Positions 1 through 9,369 of a DNA stretch of 64,000 nt are shown here, piece after piece; the stretch's first letter is position 1, and the number at the start of each line of letters is the position of its first letter. Made by a program: the position numbers and the translations under genes. The stretch is from Dehalobacter sp. DCM (GTDB lineage: Bacteria; Bacillota; Desulfitobacteriia; Desulfitobacteriales; Syntrophobotulaceae). The stretch covers positions 420,001-484,000 of the forward strand of contig NZ_CP092282.1 of NCBI RefSeq assembly GCF_024972775.1. Reading direction: 5' to 3'. The notes beneath the pieces were generated by a model. That model was not told where the DNA came from. It was given only the letters and a program-made list of their open reading frames with translations, and searched no databases.

Positions 1-2
1 TC

Positions 3-3000
3 GCGGCGCATGCGCTTTCTATCTTCGGGGATCATCAGGATGTCATGTCCGTTCGGATGACCGGATATGCCATGCTCAGCTCCGGCAGCGTCCAAGAAGC
101 CATGGACATGGCGTATCTCGCGCATCTTTGCGCCATCAAAGCACGTGTACCTTTCCTTCATTTCTTCGACGGATTCCGGACATCTCACGAGATTTCCAAG
201 ATCAGTGTGCCCGACTACGAGGAAGTAGCCACACTCTTGGATCACGACGCCCTGAAGCGATTCAGAGACAATGCCTTGAATCCGGAGCGGCCCTGCCTGA
301 GAGGAACGGCGCAGAACCCGGATATCTACTTCCAGGGCAGAGAAGCGTCCAACCTGTTCTATCAGGCTGTTCCCGCTATCGTCGAAGATTACATGAATCA
401 ATATAAAGAACTGACCGGCCGGGAATATAAACTGTTTGAGTATTACGGCGCACCGGATGCCGAGCGGGTCATTATCGTCATGGGCTCCGTCGGTGATACC
501 ATCAGTGAAACCATCGATTATCTGGCAGCCAAAGGCGAAAAGGTCGGGGTTTTACGGGTTCGTTTATTCCGTCCGTTCTCCGTGGATCATTTCCTTAAAG
601 CCTTACCGGCCACCGTCAAGAAAATAGCCGTTTTAGAGCGGACCAAAGAACCCGGTTCCATTGGCGAACCCTTGTACCTGGATGTCGTCGATGCCTTCTA
701 CGATAAGGCCAATCAACCGGTCATCGTGGGCGGACGGTATGGACTGGGATCCAAAGATACCACACCGTCGCAGATCCTGGCGGTGTATGAAAACTTAAAA
801 GCCGACCAGCCGAAGAACGGATTCACCATCGGCATCGTCGATGACGTCACCTTCACCTCGCTGGAAGAAAAAGAATTCATCGATACCACACCGGAAGGGA
901 CGATCAGCTGTCAGTTCTGGGGACTGGGAGCGGACGGGACCGTCGGAGCCAACAAACAGGCGATCAAAATCATCGGCGACCATACCACCATGTACGCCCA
1001 AGCCTATTTCTCCTATGACAGCAAAAAATCCGGCGGCACCACCGTATCGCACTTGCGTTTCGGGAAGAACCCGATCAAGGCGTCCTATCTGGTCAATACC
1101 GCAGATTATGTGGCCTGCCATAACCAATCCTATGTGGATAAATATAACCTCTTAAAAGGCCTGAAAAAAGGCGGAACCTTTGTCTTAAACTGTCAGTGGA
1201 GTGCCGAAGAACTGGATGAGAAACTGCCGGAAGCGCTGAAGCGGGTCATAGCCGACAAAGAAGCCCAATTCTATATCATCGATGCCGTCAAGATCGCCAA
1301 AGAGCTGGGACTGGGCAACCGGATCAATATGATCATGCAGTCCGCCTTCTTCAAACTGGCGAAAGTCATCCCCTTAGACGACGCACTGCAATACCTGAAA
1401 GATTCCATCGTCAAAACCTACGGCAAAAAAGGCCAGGATATCGTGGATATGAATAATAAAGCCGTGGATGCCGGCTGCGATGCTCTCGTAAAAGTGACGA
1501 TCCCAGCCGCCTGGGCTCAGGCAGATCCGAAGAAGGGGCTGTTCCTGGGTGACGAGAACGAACCGGCCTTCATTAAAGACATCGCTCGGGTGATGGCAGC
1601 CCAGGAAGGCGACAAACTGCCGGTAAGCGCCTTTACCGGCCGTGAAGACGGCACATTCCCCGCCGGGACCTCCGCCTATGAAAAACGCGGAATCGGTACG
1701 GCAGTGCCTGAATGGATCAGCACCAACTGTATCCAGTGTAATCAATGTTCGTATGTATGCCCGCATGCCGCCATCCGTCCGTTCCTTCTGAGTGAACAGG
1801 AAGCAGCCAATGCACCGGAAGGCTTTGTAACAATTAAAGCCGTGGGCAAAGATCTGGCCGGACTGCAATTCCGGGCCCAGGTCAGCCCGCTGGACTGCAC
1901 CGGGTGCGGCAACTGCGCCGACGTTTGCCCGGGGAAAGAAAAAGCCCTGGTCATGAAAGACGTGGAAGAAATGACACGGATCCAGGCCCCGCTGTGGGAC
2001 TATGCCATGACCATACCCGATAAAGAAGACAAAATCACGAACAGGAATTCAGTGAAGAACACGCAGTTCTTAAAACCCCTGCTGGAGTTCAGCGGCGCCT
2101 GTCCGGGGTGCGGAGAAACGGCGTATGTCAAGCTGATCACCCAGCTGTTTGGGGACCGGATGATGATCGCCAACGCCACGGGCTGTACCTCGATCTGGGG
2201 CGGCAGTGCACCATCCATACCGTATACCGTGAACAAGGAAGGCAAAGGGCCGACCTGGGCCAATTCCCTCTTCGAAGACAATGCGGAATACGGGTACGGC
2301 ATGTATCTGGGTGTAGAGCAGCAGCGCAGTCAGCTGGCGGAAGAAATGAAGCAAGCGCTGGCACTGGATATCCCGGCGGCCATGAAAGATGCTTTCCAGG
2401 AATGGCTGGCCAATAGGAATGACGGTGAAGGTTCCAAGGCGGCGGCTCAAAAAGTATTGGCAGCATTTGCCGGTATGGATCCCAAAGGCGATGCGCTGTT
2501 AACCGGCATCTGGAATAAGAAAGAGCACTTAGTCAAGAAATCCCAGTGGATCATCGGCGGCGACGGCTGGGCCTACGATATCGGGTACGGCGGATTGGAT
2601 CATGTACTGGCATCCGGGGACGATGTCAATGTGTTGGTACTGGATACGGAAGTATACTCCAATACCGGCGGCCAGGCATCCAAAGCCACACCCCGGGCAG
2701 CCATCGCGAAATTTGCCGCCTCCGGCAAGAAAATCCGGAAGAAAGACCTGGGCATGATGGCGATGAGTTACGGTTATGTCTACGTGGCCCAGATTGCCTT
2801 AGGATCCAATATGAGCCAGACCCTGAAAGCCATTCAGGAAGCCGAAGCGTACAAAGGCCCCTCGCTCATCATTGCCTATGCGCCGTGCATCAACCACGGT
2901 ATCCGTTCCGGTATGGCCACCAGTGTGACCCAGGCGAAGAAAGCGGTGGAAGCCGGCTATTGGCACCTCTACCGTTACAATCCGGATTTGCTGGAAGAAG

Positions 3001-3194
3001 GCAAGAATCCATTCAGTTTGGATTCCAAAGAGCCCACGGCATCGTTCCGGGATTTCATTATGTCGGAAGTGCGTTACAGCTCGTTGTTAAGAACCTTCCC
3101 GGAAACAGCGGAGGAGTTGTTCACCGGTGCTGAGAAGTTTGCTAAAGAGCGGTATAAGTCCTATAAACGCCTGGCAGATCAGAATTGGAACTAA
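3..3194 (+). CDS. nifJ: pyruvate:ferredoxin (flavodoxin) oxidoreductase, 5'-truncated by window edge
   Basis: Single-chain PFOR, which converts pyruvate and CoA to acetyl-CoA and CO2 while reducing ferredoxin; in a Wood-Ljungdahl organism it can also assimilate acetyl-CoA. The frame is open to the left edge, and the residues before the first ATG (base 45) already match the family (HALSIFGDHQDV), so that ATG is internal. About 110-120 N-terminal residues are missing from the usual ~1170. Visible: two 4Fe-4S ferredoxin motifs, CIQCNQCSYVCP (about residue 575 from base 3) and CTGCGNCADVCPG (about 631); the proximal-cluster/TPP region CPGCGE (about 699); and the TPP motif GDGWAYDIG (about 852). 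A terminator follows, so it ends its transcript. It looks more GC-rich than the ABC cluster downstream, as often seen for abundant enzymes. Confidence 0.96.
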   Translation, partial: AAHALSIFGDHQDVMSVRMTGYAMLSSGSVQEAMDMAYLAHLCAIKARVPFLHFFDGFRTSHEISKISVPDYEEVATLLDHDALKRFRDNALNPERPCLRGTAQNPDIYFQGREASNLFYQAVPAIVEDYMNQYKELTGREYKLFEYYGAPDAERVIIVMGSVGDTISETIDYLAAKGEKVGVLRVRLFRPFSVDHFLKALPATVKKIAVLERTKEPGSIGEPLYLDVVDAFYDKANQPVIVGGRYGLGSKDTTPSQILAVYENLKADQPKNGFTIGIVDDVTFTSLEEKEFIDTTPEGTISCQFWGLGADGTVGANKQAIKIIGDHTTMYAQAYFSYDSKKSGGTTVSHLRFGKNPIKASYLVNTADYVACHNQSYVDKYNLLKGLKKGGTFVLNCQWSAEELDEKLPEALKRVIADKEAQFYIIDAVKIAKELGLGNRINMIMQSAFFKLAKVIPLDDALQYLKDSIVKTYGKKGQDIVDMNNKAVDAGCDALVKVTIPAAWAQADPKKGLFLGDENEPAFIKDIARVMAAQEGDKLPVSAFTGREDGTFPAGTSAYEKRGIGTAVPEWISTNCIQCNQCSYVCPHAAIRPFLLSEQEAANAPEGFVTIKAVGKDLAGLQFRAQVSPLDCTGCGNCADVCPGKEKALVMKDVEEMTRIQAPLWDYAMTIPDKEDKITNRNSVKNTQFLKPLLEFSGACPGCGETAYVKLITQLFGDRMMIANATGCTSIWGGSAPSIPYTVNKEGKGPTWANSLFEDNAEYGYGMYLGVEQQRSQLAEEMKQALALDIPAAMKDAFQEWLANRNDGEGSKAAAQKVLAAFAGMDPKGDALLTGIWNKKEHLVKKSQWIIGGDGWAYDIGYGGLDHVLASGDDVNVLVLDTEVYSNTGGQASKATPRAAIAKFAASGKKIRKKDLGMMAMSYGYVYVAQIALGSNMSQTLKAIQEAEAYKGPSLIIAYAPCINHGIRSGMATSVTQAKKAVEAGYWHLYRYNPDLLEEGKNPFSLDSKEPTASFRDFIMSEVRYSSLLRTFPETAEELFTGAEKFAKERYKSYKRLADQNWN

Positions 3195-3225
3195 TCTATC
3201 ATAAATAAATATTCAGCAAATGAGA

Positions 3226-3257
3226 GAAGCAGTCGATAAATTCGGCTGCTTTTTTTC
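3226..3257 (+). terminator. intrinsic terminator of the PFOR gene
   Basis: AAGCAG (3227-3232) pairs with CTGCTT (3246-3251), followed by an uninterrupted T run. It lies 30 bases after the PFOR stop codon. Confidence 0.8.
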
Positions 3258-3348
3258 TTAATTTCATTCAAATAATGAAATATTGCTAAAAATTGGTACT
3301 GCATGATATTATTTTCTATATGAAGTTCTGTGTGACGGAGGTCAACGA

Positions 3349-4053
3349 TTGGCTGGTATTATTGATGTCATAAATATGAACAAAATCTATCAGATGGGCA
3401 ATGAGCAGGTCATTGCGTTGAGCAATATCACCCTTTCCGTGGAGAAAGGTGATTTTTGTTGTCTCTTGGGGCCATCCGGCTCCGGCAAATCGACTCTTCT
3501 GAATTTAATCGCCGGATTAGAAAAACCAACGGCCGGTGAAATCATTGTGAATGGTAAACATCTGGAAAAAATGAACGAAAAACAATTAGCCGCCTTTCGT
3601 CAAAAAAATATCGGCTTTGTATTTCAATCCTATAACCTTTTTCCAACGCTGACCGCTGTTGAAAATGTTGAAATGCCATTAGTGTTTCGAGGTACTCCAA
3701 AAAGCATCCGGCGAAAAGAAGCTGTCAGCATGTTAAAAGCCGTCGGCTTAGGCGACCGTCTGTATCATAAACCGTCTCAAATGAGCGGCGGTCAACAGCA
3801 GAGAGTAGGTATTGCCAGGGCTTTTATCGGTGTACCGCCTATCGTCTATGCCGATGAACCGACAGGCAATCTGGATACGAAAACCAGCGTCGAGATTATG
3901 GATTTGATCACAACCATCGCCAAAAAAAATGAACAAACCCTGATCTTAGTCACCCATGAAAAGTCGATATCGGACTATGTGAATAAAATCATTAATATTC
4001 GGGACGGTCAGATCGAAGCCATTGAAACGCGAGAAAAAATCATTATTAACTAA
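3349..4053 (+). CDS. ABC transporter ATPase, LolD/MacB type
   Basis: A 234-residue nucleotide-binding subunit of the LolD/MacB/FtsE class, expected to drive an FtsX-like permease at the inner face of the membrane. Walker A is GPSGSGKST (about residue 44), the Q-loop follows FVFQSYN, the signature is MSGGQQQRVGIARA and Walker B is IVYADEPTGNLD. Translation starts at TTG 3349, chosen because GGAGG ends 7-8 bases upstream and the protein begins directly with the ATPase fold. It is first in a three-gene unit with an exported protein and a MacB-like permease 18 bases and 2.1 kb downstream. The transported substrate cannot be read from the sequence. Confidence 0.92.
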   Translation: MAGIIDVINMNKIYQMGNEQVIALSNITLSVEKGDFCCLLGPSGSGKSTLLNLIAGLEKPTAGEIIVNGKHLEKMNEKQLAAFRQKNIGFVFQSYNLFPTLTAVENVEMPLVFRGTPKSIRRKEAVSMLKAVGLGDRLYHKPSQMSGGQQQRVGIARAFIGVPPIVYADEPTGNLDTKTSVEIMDLITTIAKKNEQTLILVTHEKSISDYVNKIINIRDGQIEAIETREKIIIN

Positions 4054-4071
4054 TGGAAAGCTGGAGGAAAG

Positions 4072-6186
4072 ATGTTTATCAAAAAAAAGGGTTTATCCAT
4101 CGTACTGTCTTTAACATTAGGTATCTTATTATTTTTCGCACCGCCAGCAAAGCTACAGGCGGCCGGTGAGGCAATAACAGTCACCAATTATTCCATCAAT
4201 CATTCCGGGGCGATCGAACCACAGGAATCCTTTATATTGACGGTAACCTTGGTTAATCAAAGCGGGTCCGACTTAGACGGTGCGAAGGTTGTTGTGGACA
4301 GCACGTCAAGTTTCTTCGCAGCAGACGGCACCGGGCTAACCAAGACTATCGCCGACTGGAATAATGGCGTCACCGTAACTGCCAGCTTTAGTCTGAGATA
4401 TGACGGCGGATCGCGAAATACCCTTTCGATCAGTGTTATCGATAACTTAAGCAATGCACAGACCGTCGCCAATAATACATATACCATTGCAGTGAGTCAA
4501 GCAGAAAGCACTAATCCAACCCAGGAGGTGGATACCTCTACCTATGTTCCATCCATCGATATTATCAGTGATCCTTATGTTTACGCGGCAGCCGGGGAAA
4601 ACCTGACGTTGGCGTTAAAAATTAAAAATACAAGTTCTTATACCGCCCAGAATATTCGGGTCATTCCCGATCTTAGCGGTGAAAGTCCCTTTGCTTTGAC
4701 CGGTAACAGCTCCCAGTTCTCTGTGGCGAGCTTAAATCCGGGAGAAACGCAGACAATCACCTGTTATTTCGCAGTCGCCCCTTCAGCCTTAGAAAAAGTG
4801 TATACTCTGAAATTAAATTTAATCTATTCCAATGCTTTCGGAAATCGTTTTGGCAGCGGCGCTACACCATTAAGCGAGGCAATCTATGTCAGTGTTAAAA
4901 ATACCAATACCTTTCCGCGTATCACTATCGGAAATATACGTGTGACCAATCCGGATCAAGCTCATCCCACCGTGATGAAAACGGTCATAAGAGTGAGTAA
5001 TGCGGGTTCACTGACAGCCAAGAATGTCAGCATTACCTTACAGGGATTAAAAGATGACGGGCTCGGCCTTTATCGGGATAGCAATATGACCTGTATCGAC
5101 AGTCTGGCCGGAAAAGGCTGGAAGGATATTACCTTTTACCTGATACCGTCCGGTAAGGTTGGCCAAGGCAATTACGCTCTCTCCGCGAAAATTGAATACA
5201 TGGACGAGAGCGGAAAAGCCTATACGAGTGAATGTCAGTTCTTTGTCCCTGTACAATCGGGCGGAGGCGGGGCGACAGTTCCTAAAATCATTTTGAATAG
5301 TTATAGCTGTAATCCCGGTATCGTTAAGGCCGGAGAAAAGTTTACTTTAAACCTTAGCTTTCTTAATACCAATCCGGACAAGACGGTAAAAAATATAAAA
5401 ATTTACCTTACGGTTCCTGACGGCGGTGCGGATAGCAGCGGCAGTGTCTTTACCCCGGTAAACAGCAGCAACACACTATTTGTCGATGAGATTAAGCCGA
5501 AATGTTTAGCCGTAAAAACCCTGGAGTTCTATACTATTCCTGACGCCAAACCAAAAACCTATTCATTAACGGCAAATTTTGAATACCAAGATGATCAGGG
5601 AACGGAATATAAAGCAACTGAAATTATTGGCGTTCCGGTCAATCAGCAAGTTAACTTAGAGACAAGTGAGCTTCAAATTCCGGCAGAAGGTTTTATGGGT
5701 CAGCCTGTACCCATTTCTTTGGAGTTCTATAATACCGGCAAAGCGAGCATCAGTAATCTCATGTTTAAAGTAGAAGGAAATTTTGCTGCGGAAAACAGCT
5801 CGTATTACGTTGGAACATTTGATGTTGGCGCCAGTGATTATTTTGAAGCGACTATAACACCGACATCCCCCGGTGCGCAGTCCGGTGCGGTTGTTATAAC
5901 CTTTGATGATCCTACGGGGGAGCATCTGGTTATAAAAAAGGAAATAGTCTTTAATGCGCAGGAAATGATTCAACCGCAGATGCCTGAGGGGATGCCTCCA
6001 GTAGAAATGGCTCCTCCAATCAACTGGAAAAAGCGGCTGCTTATTATCGCGGCGACATTAATTGTGCTTATCATCGCAGGCATAGTTGCTCACAAGAAAG
6101 GATTATTAAAAAAGCTCTGGGGGTTAAGAAAATCATTACGGGTTCCAAAATTCAGATCAAAGAAGGGACAAAATTTTGATGAATAG
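4072..6186 (+). CDS. exported, C-terminally membrane-anchored multi-domain protein (COG1361/CARDB-like)
   Basis: 704 residues. The N terminus has a signal peptide: KKKG, a hydrophobic stretch, then a cleavage site after about residue 30 (LQAAGEA). The body is a series of about four to five ~120-residue beta-rich repeats with phrases such as GE.FTL.L.L.N and LKAGETKTI, typical of CARDB/COG1361 adhesin-like domains. A Pro/Met-rich hinge (about 635-650) leads to one membrane helix (about residues 657-675, LLIIAATLIVLIIAGIVA) and a basic cytoplasmic tail. It lies between the ATPase and the permease genes and overlaps the latter by 8 bases, so I infer it is the extracellular partner of that transporter, in the place MacA has in MacAB systems. 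No catalytic motif is visible. Confidence 0.75.
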   Translation: MFIKKKGLSIVLSLTLGILLFFAPPAKLQAAGEAITVTNYSINHSGAIEPQESFILTVTLVNQSGSDLDGAKVVVDSTSSFFAADGTGLTKTIADWNNGVTVTASFSLRYDGGSRNTLSISVIDNLSNAQTVANNTYTIAVSQAESTNPTQEVDTSTYVPSIDIISDPYVYAAAGENLTLALKIKNTSSYTAQNIRVIPDLSGESPFALTGNSSQFSVASLNPGETQTITCYFAVAPSALEKVYTLKLNLIYSNAFGNRFGSGATPLSEAIYVSVKNTNTFPRITIGNIRVTNPDQAHPTVMKTVIRVSNAGSLTAKNVSITLQGLKDDGLGLYRDSNMTCIDSLAGKGWKDITFYLIPSGKVGQGNYALSAKIEYMDESGKAYTSECQFFVPVQSGGGGATVPKIILNSYSCNPGIVKAGEKFTLNLSFLNTNPDKTVKNIKIYLTVPDGGADSSGSVFTPVNSSNTLFVDEIKPKCLAVKTLEFYTIPDAKPKTYSLTANFEYQDDQGTEYKATEIIGVPVNQQVNLETSELQIPAEGFMGQPVPISLEFYNTGKASISNLMFKVEGNFAAENSSYYVGTFDVGASDYFEATITPTSPGAQSGAVVITFDDPTGEHLVIKKEIVFNAQEMIQPQMPEGMPPVEMAPPINWKKRLLIIAATLIVLIIAGIVAHKKGLLKKLWGLRKSLRVPKFRSKKGQNFDE

Positions 6187-7576
6187 GTTTGATCTGATTC
6201 ATATGGGTTTGAGAAACCTGTGGCGGAGAAAGACCCGCACGATTTTAACCATTATGGGCGTCGTAATCGGGACGGCGGCTATTGTGATCATGATGTCGTT
6301 GGGGTACGGTATGAAGTATTCTTTCCAAGAACAGGTGTCTCAAATAGGCAGTGTAACGATCATTGACGTCCAGCAAGCCTATGAGGGCATGGTTGATATG
6401 AATACCGGTCAACCAATGACCAATGCGGCGGAAGCCGGTTCACTCAATGACAAGGCGATTGCCCAATTTAAACAGCTTGAAGGGGTTCAGGCTGTAACGC
6501 CCACACTGGACAGCTATGTTCGGATTGTATCCGGCAGATACGTCATGGATGTGCCTATTCGCGGCATTGATCCGGATTTCATGTCAGCGCTGGGACTTAA
6601 GCTGCAAGCCGGCAGGCTGCTGCAGCAAGGCGACGAAGCCAATGTGGTTTTTGGTGCCATGACACTGCAGGGCTTTTATAACCCTAAGAGCAATAACCGG
6701 CAACAAATGGGAATGATGATGCCCCAGCAAGGAAATGCCGCGGATTTGAAGGTCGATGTACTGAACGATAAGTTATCGTTTACGTATGACTTTGCTTACG
6801 GTAATCGAAAAGTACCCGGAGATGTTCAAGCAAGCAGCGTTAAACCAAAACTCTACAAGATAAAAGGGGTAGGTATTCTTCAGGAAGGGCAAATGGACAG
6901 CGATTATACCGTGTTTATGGATATTGGCCAGTTAAAGATGTTTATTGAGGATAATGGCAAATATCTGAAGACCAGTGATCCTAATTATAAGCAAACATTG
7001 GCTCAACAGCTGAGGTATCAGGGTGCCCGAGTCAAAGTAAGTGATCTGAAATACGTTACGGCAGTTCAGAATAAAATCAAGGAGATGGGCTTTCAAACCT
7101 ATAGCCTGAATGATGTGCTGGAATCCATGAAAAAAACCTCCAGCACACTGCAATTGATCCTGGGCGGTATCGGGGCTATATCGCTATTGGTAGCAGCATT
7201 AGGAATTACCAATACCATGATAATGTCCATTTATGAGCGTACCCGGGAAATTGGAATCATGAAAGTAATCGGCGCTTCCATCAAGGACATTGAAAAGTTA
7301 TTTTTGTTTGAATCCGGTATGATTGGATTTCTGGGGGGACTTCTGGGAATGGGGGTCAGTTTTGTCCTTTCGCTCATATTAAATATGATCAGTCATAATA
7401 CGCAAGTCCTGATGAGCATGGGTATTGGCGGCAGCGGCAGCAAAATATCCGTTATTCCTTTTTGGCTTGTTATTGCGGTTATGGGATTAAGTATTATCGT
7501 CGGATTGATTGCCGGTTACTACCCTGCGCGCCGGGCAATGAAGTTAAGTGCGTTGGAAGCGATTAGAAATGAGTAG
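6179..7576 (+). CDS. ABC transporter permease, MacB/FtsX family
   Basis: About 465 residues. Four membrane helices: one near the N terminus (TRTILTIMGVVIGTAAIVIMMSL), a long extracytoplasmic MacB-type core domain, then three helices in the C-terminal FtsX domain, with the usual TNTMIMSIYERTREIGIMK loop and the ending YYPARRAMKLSALEAIR. Start chosen at ATG 6179; a TTG codon just before it is less likely. The gene overlaps the exported-protein gene, showing translational coupling. The extracytoplasmic domain holds a Met/Gln-rich loop (QQMGMMMPQQG, about residues 178-190) that is unusual for the family. A terminator follows at 7604. Transport direction is probably outward or mechanotransmissive, as in MacB/LolCDE relatives; the substrate is unknown. 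Confidence 0.9.
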   Translation: MNRFDLIHMGLRNLWRRKTRTILTIMGVVIGTAAIVIMMSLGYGMKYSFQEQVSQIGSVTIIDVQQAYEGMVDMNTGQPMTNAAEAGSLNDKAIAQFKQLEGVQAVTPTLDSYVRIVSGRYVMDVPIRGIDPDFMSALGLKLQAGRLLQQGDEANVVFGAMTLQGFYNPKSNNRQQMGMMMPQQGNAADLKVDVLNDKLSFTYDFAYGNRKVPGDVQASSVKPKLYKIKGVGILQEGQMDSDYTVFMDIGQLKMFIEDNGKYLKTSDPNYKQTLAQQLRYQGARVKVSDLKYVTAVQNKIKEMGFQTYSLNDVLESMKKTSSTLQLILGGIGAISLLVAALGITNTMIMSIYERTREIGIMKVIGASIKDIEKLFLFESGMIGFLGGLLGMGVSFVLSLILNMISHNTQVLMSMGIGGSGSKISVIPFWLVIAVMGLSIIVGLIAGYYPARRAMKLSALEAIRNE

Positions 7577-7603
7577 ATAAACAGGGCAATTGAAGTTATA
7601 AAA

Positions 7604-7658
7604 AACCTGTTAGACAGAACGAATCAATGTGATTGTTCCTGTTTAACAGGCTTTTTTT
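7604..7658 (+). terminator. intrinsic terminator after the ABC operon
   Basis: Long hairpin with outer arms CCTGTTA and TAACAGG, extended inward by ACAG/CTGT pairs, followed by seven T residues. Confidence 0.85.
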
Positions 7659-7736
7659 GTACATGAACAGGCAACTGCCGCAGAGTCAGGAGGCTAGTAC
7701 GAAATTTTGGAAATATCTAGACAATTCTTTTATGAA

Positions 7737-7785
7737 GGTCTGTATGTCACAATACCTGCCGAAAGCGGTATGTGACATACAGACC
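7737..7785. repeat. nested-hairpin repeat, short copy (copy C)
   Basis: Arms GGTCTGTATGTCAC (7737-7750) and GTGACATACAGACC (7772-7785) are exact complements, extended inward by ATACC/GGTAT. The apex holds GCCGAAAGC, the same core found in the copies at 7875 and 25412. This copy lacks the inner hairpin of the other two. It is intergenic and carries no U run, so it is not a simple terminator. Confidence 0.75.
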
Positions 7786-7821
7786 TACCCCAAATAATCG
7801 AATGTCTATATACTTAAAGTT

Positions 7822-7839
7822 CGTTGTACTAGTACAACG
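7822..7839. repeat. 18-bp perfect palindrome
   Basis: CGTTGTACTAGTACAACG, self-complementary over its full length, between hairpin-repeat copies C and A. It could be an operator or part of the repeat cluster; nothing else supports either. Confidence 0.6.
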
Positions 7840-7874
7840 TTCTCTAAATAACTGGACATTCAGCTTCATAGCAC

Positions 7875-7980
7875 GGTCTGCGTACCACAATTCCAGCGCC
7901 AAGCGGAGCATGGAGGCGAAGCGCGGCTCTTTGCGCCACGGATGGCGCAAGAGCCGAAAGCGGAATGTGGTGCGTGGACC
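7875..7980. repeat. nested-hairpin repeat, long copy (copy A)
   Basis: The outer stem pairs 7875-7894 (begins GGTCTGCGTACCAC) with 7962-7980 (ends GGTGCGTGGACC), with one bulge and a few G-T pairs. Inside, GGCTCTTTGCGCC (7925-7937) pairs with GGCGCAAGAGCC (7944-7955) across a 6-base loop with one bulged T. The core GCCGAAAGCGG (7953-7963) is shared with copies B and C. A second small branch may form from GCGC repeats at about 7896 and 7921. Confidence 0.75.
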
Positions 7981-7985
7981 GGACC

Positions 7986-8187
7986 CTAACAAATATATTT
8001 GTCTAATTATTTAAAAATCATAATACTAGGAGTAGCGCTGAGAATGATGAATATGTTAAAATATTAAAATTTTTGTCCTTCATTTTTAAATCTATGACAG
8101 TGTTTGTTCTTTTTATTTATGCTAAATTACACTTGTCGGGAGATCCAACGTTTATTAGAATGAAATATTTAAATGGGGGATTGAAAA
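7986..8187. other. intergenic leader of the MFS gene
   Basis: AT-rich stretch between the repeat cluster and the first MFS gene. It presumably holds the promoter of the transporter unit, but no convincing -35/-10 pair could be picked. No small gene or riboswitch was recognised. Confidence 0.4.
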
Positions 8188-9354
8188 ATGAGCAAACCGT
8201 TTAACAGAACACTGCTGAAATTTGCCATTCTCTGTGTTGCTGTCCAGGACATCGGAGCTGGAGCTGCCACACCTGCGCTGGCCAATATGATTGCCGCTTT
8301 CCCGAATGTCAGTCCGGAAACCGTTATGATGACGTCATCGATTCCGTCCTTATGTTTAGTTATTTTTTCGTTTGTCTACTCTAAATTAACGGAATACTTA
8401 AACAAAAAACAAATCTGGTATATCGGTGCAGCGTTATTCTTGATCGGCGGTATTGCGCCCGCATTCCTGGATAATATTTATGCGATTTTAGCCATGCGTT
8501 TCTTGCTGGGGATTGCAGTTGGCTTCTTCATCCCGATGGTTACAGACCTCGTGGTCGATTTCTTCGAAGAAGGACCGGAAAGACAGAATATGATTGGCTG
8601 GGGTGTTGCCGTTGCCAGCGCAGGCGGAATCATGTTTACCTTATTAGGTGGTTTTCTCGCTGTAGGGGATTGGCATAACTGCTTTTATGCCTATATTGTT
8701 TCTGTCATTTTCTTTTTAGTCACCGCAATCTTTCTCCCAACCCCTGAAAAGAAAAAGAAGGTTGCCAATTCCAAAGTAAAAGTGAAAATGCCGGCAATCG
8801 TCTATATCCATTCTATCGTCTTTGCGCTCTATAATCTTTTTCTGTTTGCCATCGTCACTAACCTGGCTATAGTCATCGTCGGCGAACAACTGGGCAACGC
8901 AGGTTCTGTTGGTGTTGTTCTGACATTCTATACCGTTGGTTCCTTTATTTCTTCTTTGATCTATGGAAAACTAACCCAGGTTTTAAAAGGCTATCTCTAT
9001 CCCATGGCGATTCTGGTCACAGCGATCGGGTTCTTTATCAATCTCGTTCCGGGGACACTGACGACGTTAATCGCTGGAACCGTCGTTATTGGTATCGGCA
9101 TGGGCTGTTCCAATCCTTCAGCCTATAATTTCAATGCGTCACGCGCACCGTTAGGTGCTTCGACACTGGGGATATCTTTAGCGGTTGTCTTTATGGGCAT
9201 TGGTCAATTCATTCAGCCCTGGGTCTTTGCTTTCATTATGAAAACACTTGGGCTCGCTGATGGAAGGCCTGCCTTTTTGGTGGCGGGTGCAGCTATCGTC
9301 ATTTGTTCAGTCATCATGCTGATTTTGAACAAAAACAAATTAATTACAGAATAA
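8188..9354 (+). CDS. MFS transporter
   Basis: 388 residues with twelve predicted membrane helices and no large soluble domain. The MFS loop 2-3 appears in degenerate form (YSKLTEYLNKKQ), followed by a helix-4/5 region (RFLLGIAVGFFIPM). The start ATG is preceded by GGGGGA at good spacing. It lies 15 bases ahead of the flavoprotein gene at 9370, and a second MFS gene of similar sequence follows that gene, so the three probably form one transcription unit. The inferred role is uptake or efflux of the flavoenzyme's substrate or product. The pair shares the opening theme 'A..TPAL..I' in helix 1 and probably arose by duplication. Confidence 0.85.
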   Translation: MSKPFNRTLLKFAILCVAVQDIGAGAATPALANMIAAFPNVSPETVMMTSSIPSLCLVIFSFVYSKLTEYLNKKQIWYIGAALFLIGGIAPAFLDNIYAILAMRFLLGIAVGFFIPMVTDLVVDFFEEGPERQNMIGWGVAVASAGGIMFTLLGGFLAVGDWHNCFYAYIVSVIFFLVTAIFLPTPEKKKKVANSKVKVKMPAIVYIHSIVFALYNLFLFAIVTNLAIVIVGEQLGNAGSVGVVLTFYTVGSFISSLIYGKLTQVLKGYLYPMAILVTAIGFFINLVPGTLTTLIAGTVVIGIGMGCSNPSAYNFNASRAPLGASTLGISLAVVFMGIGQFIQPWVFAFIMKTLGLADGRPAFLVAGAAIVICSVIMLILNKNKLITE

Positions 9355-9369
9355 CTTGGAGGCACAGTG

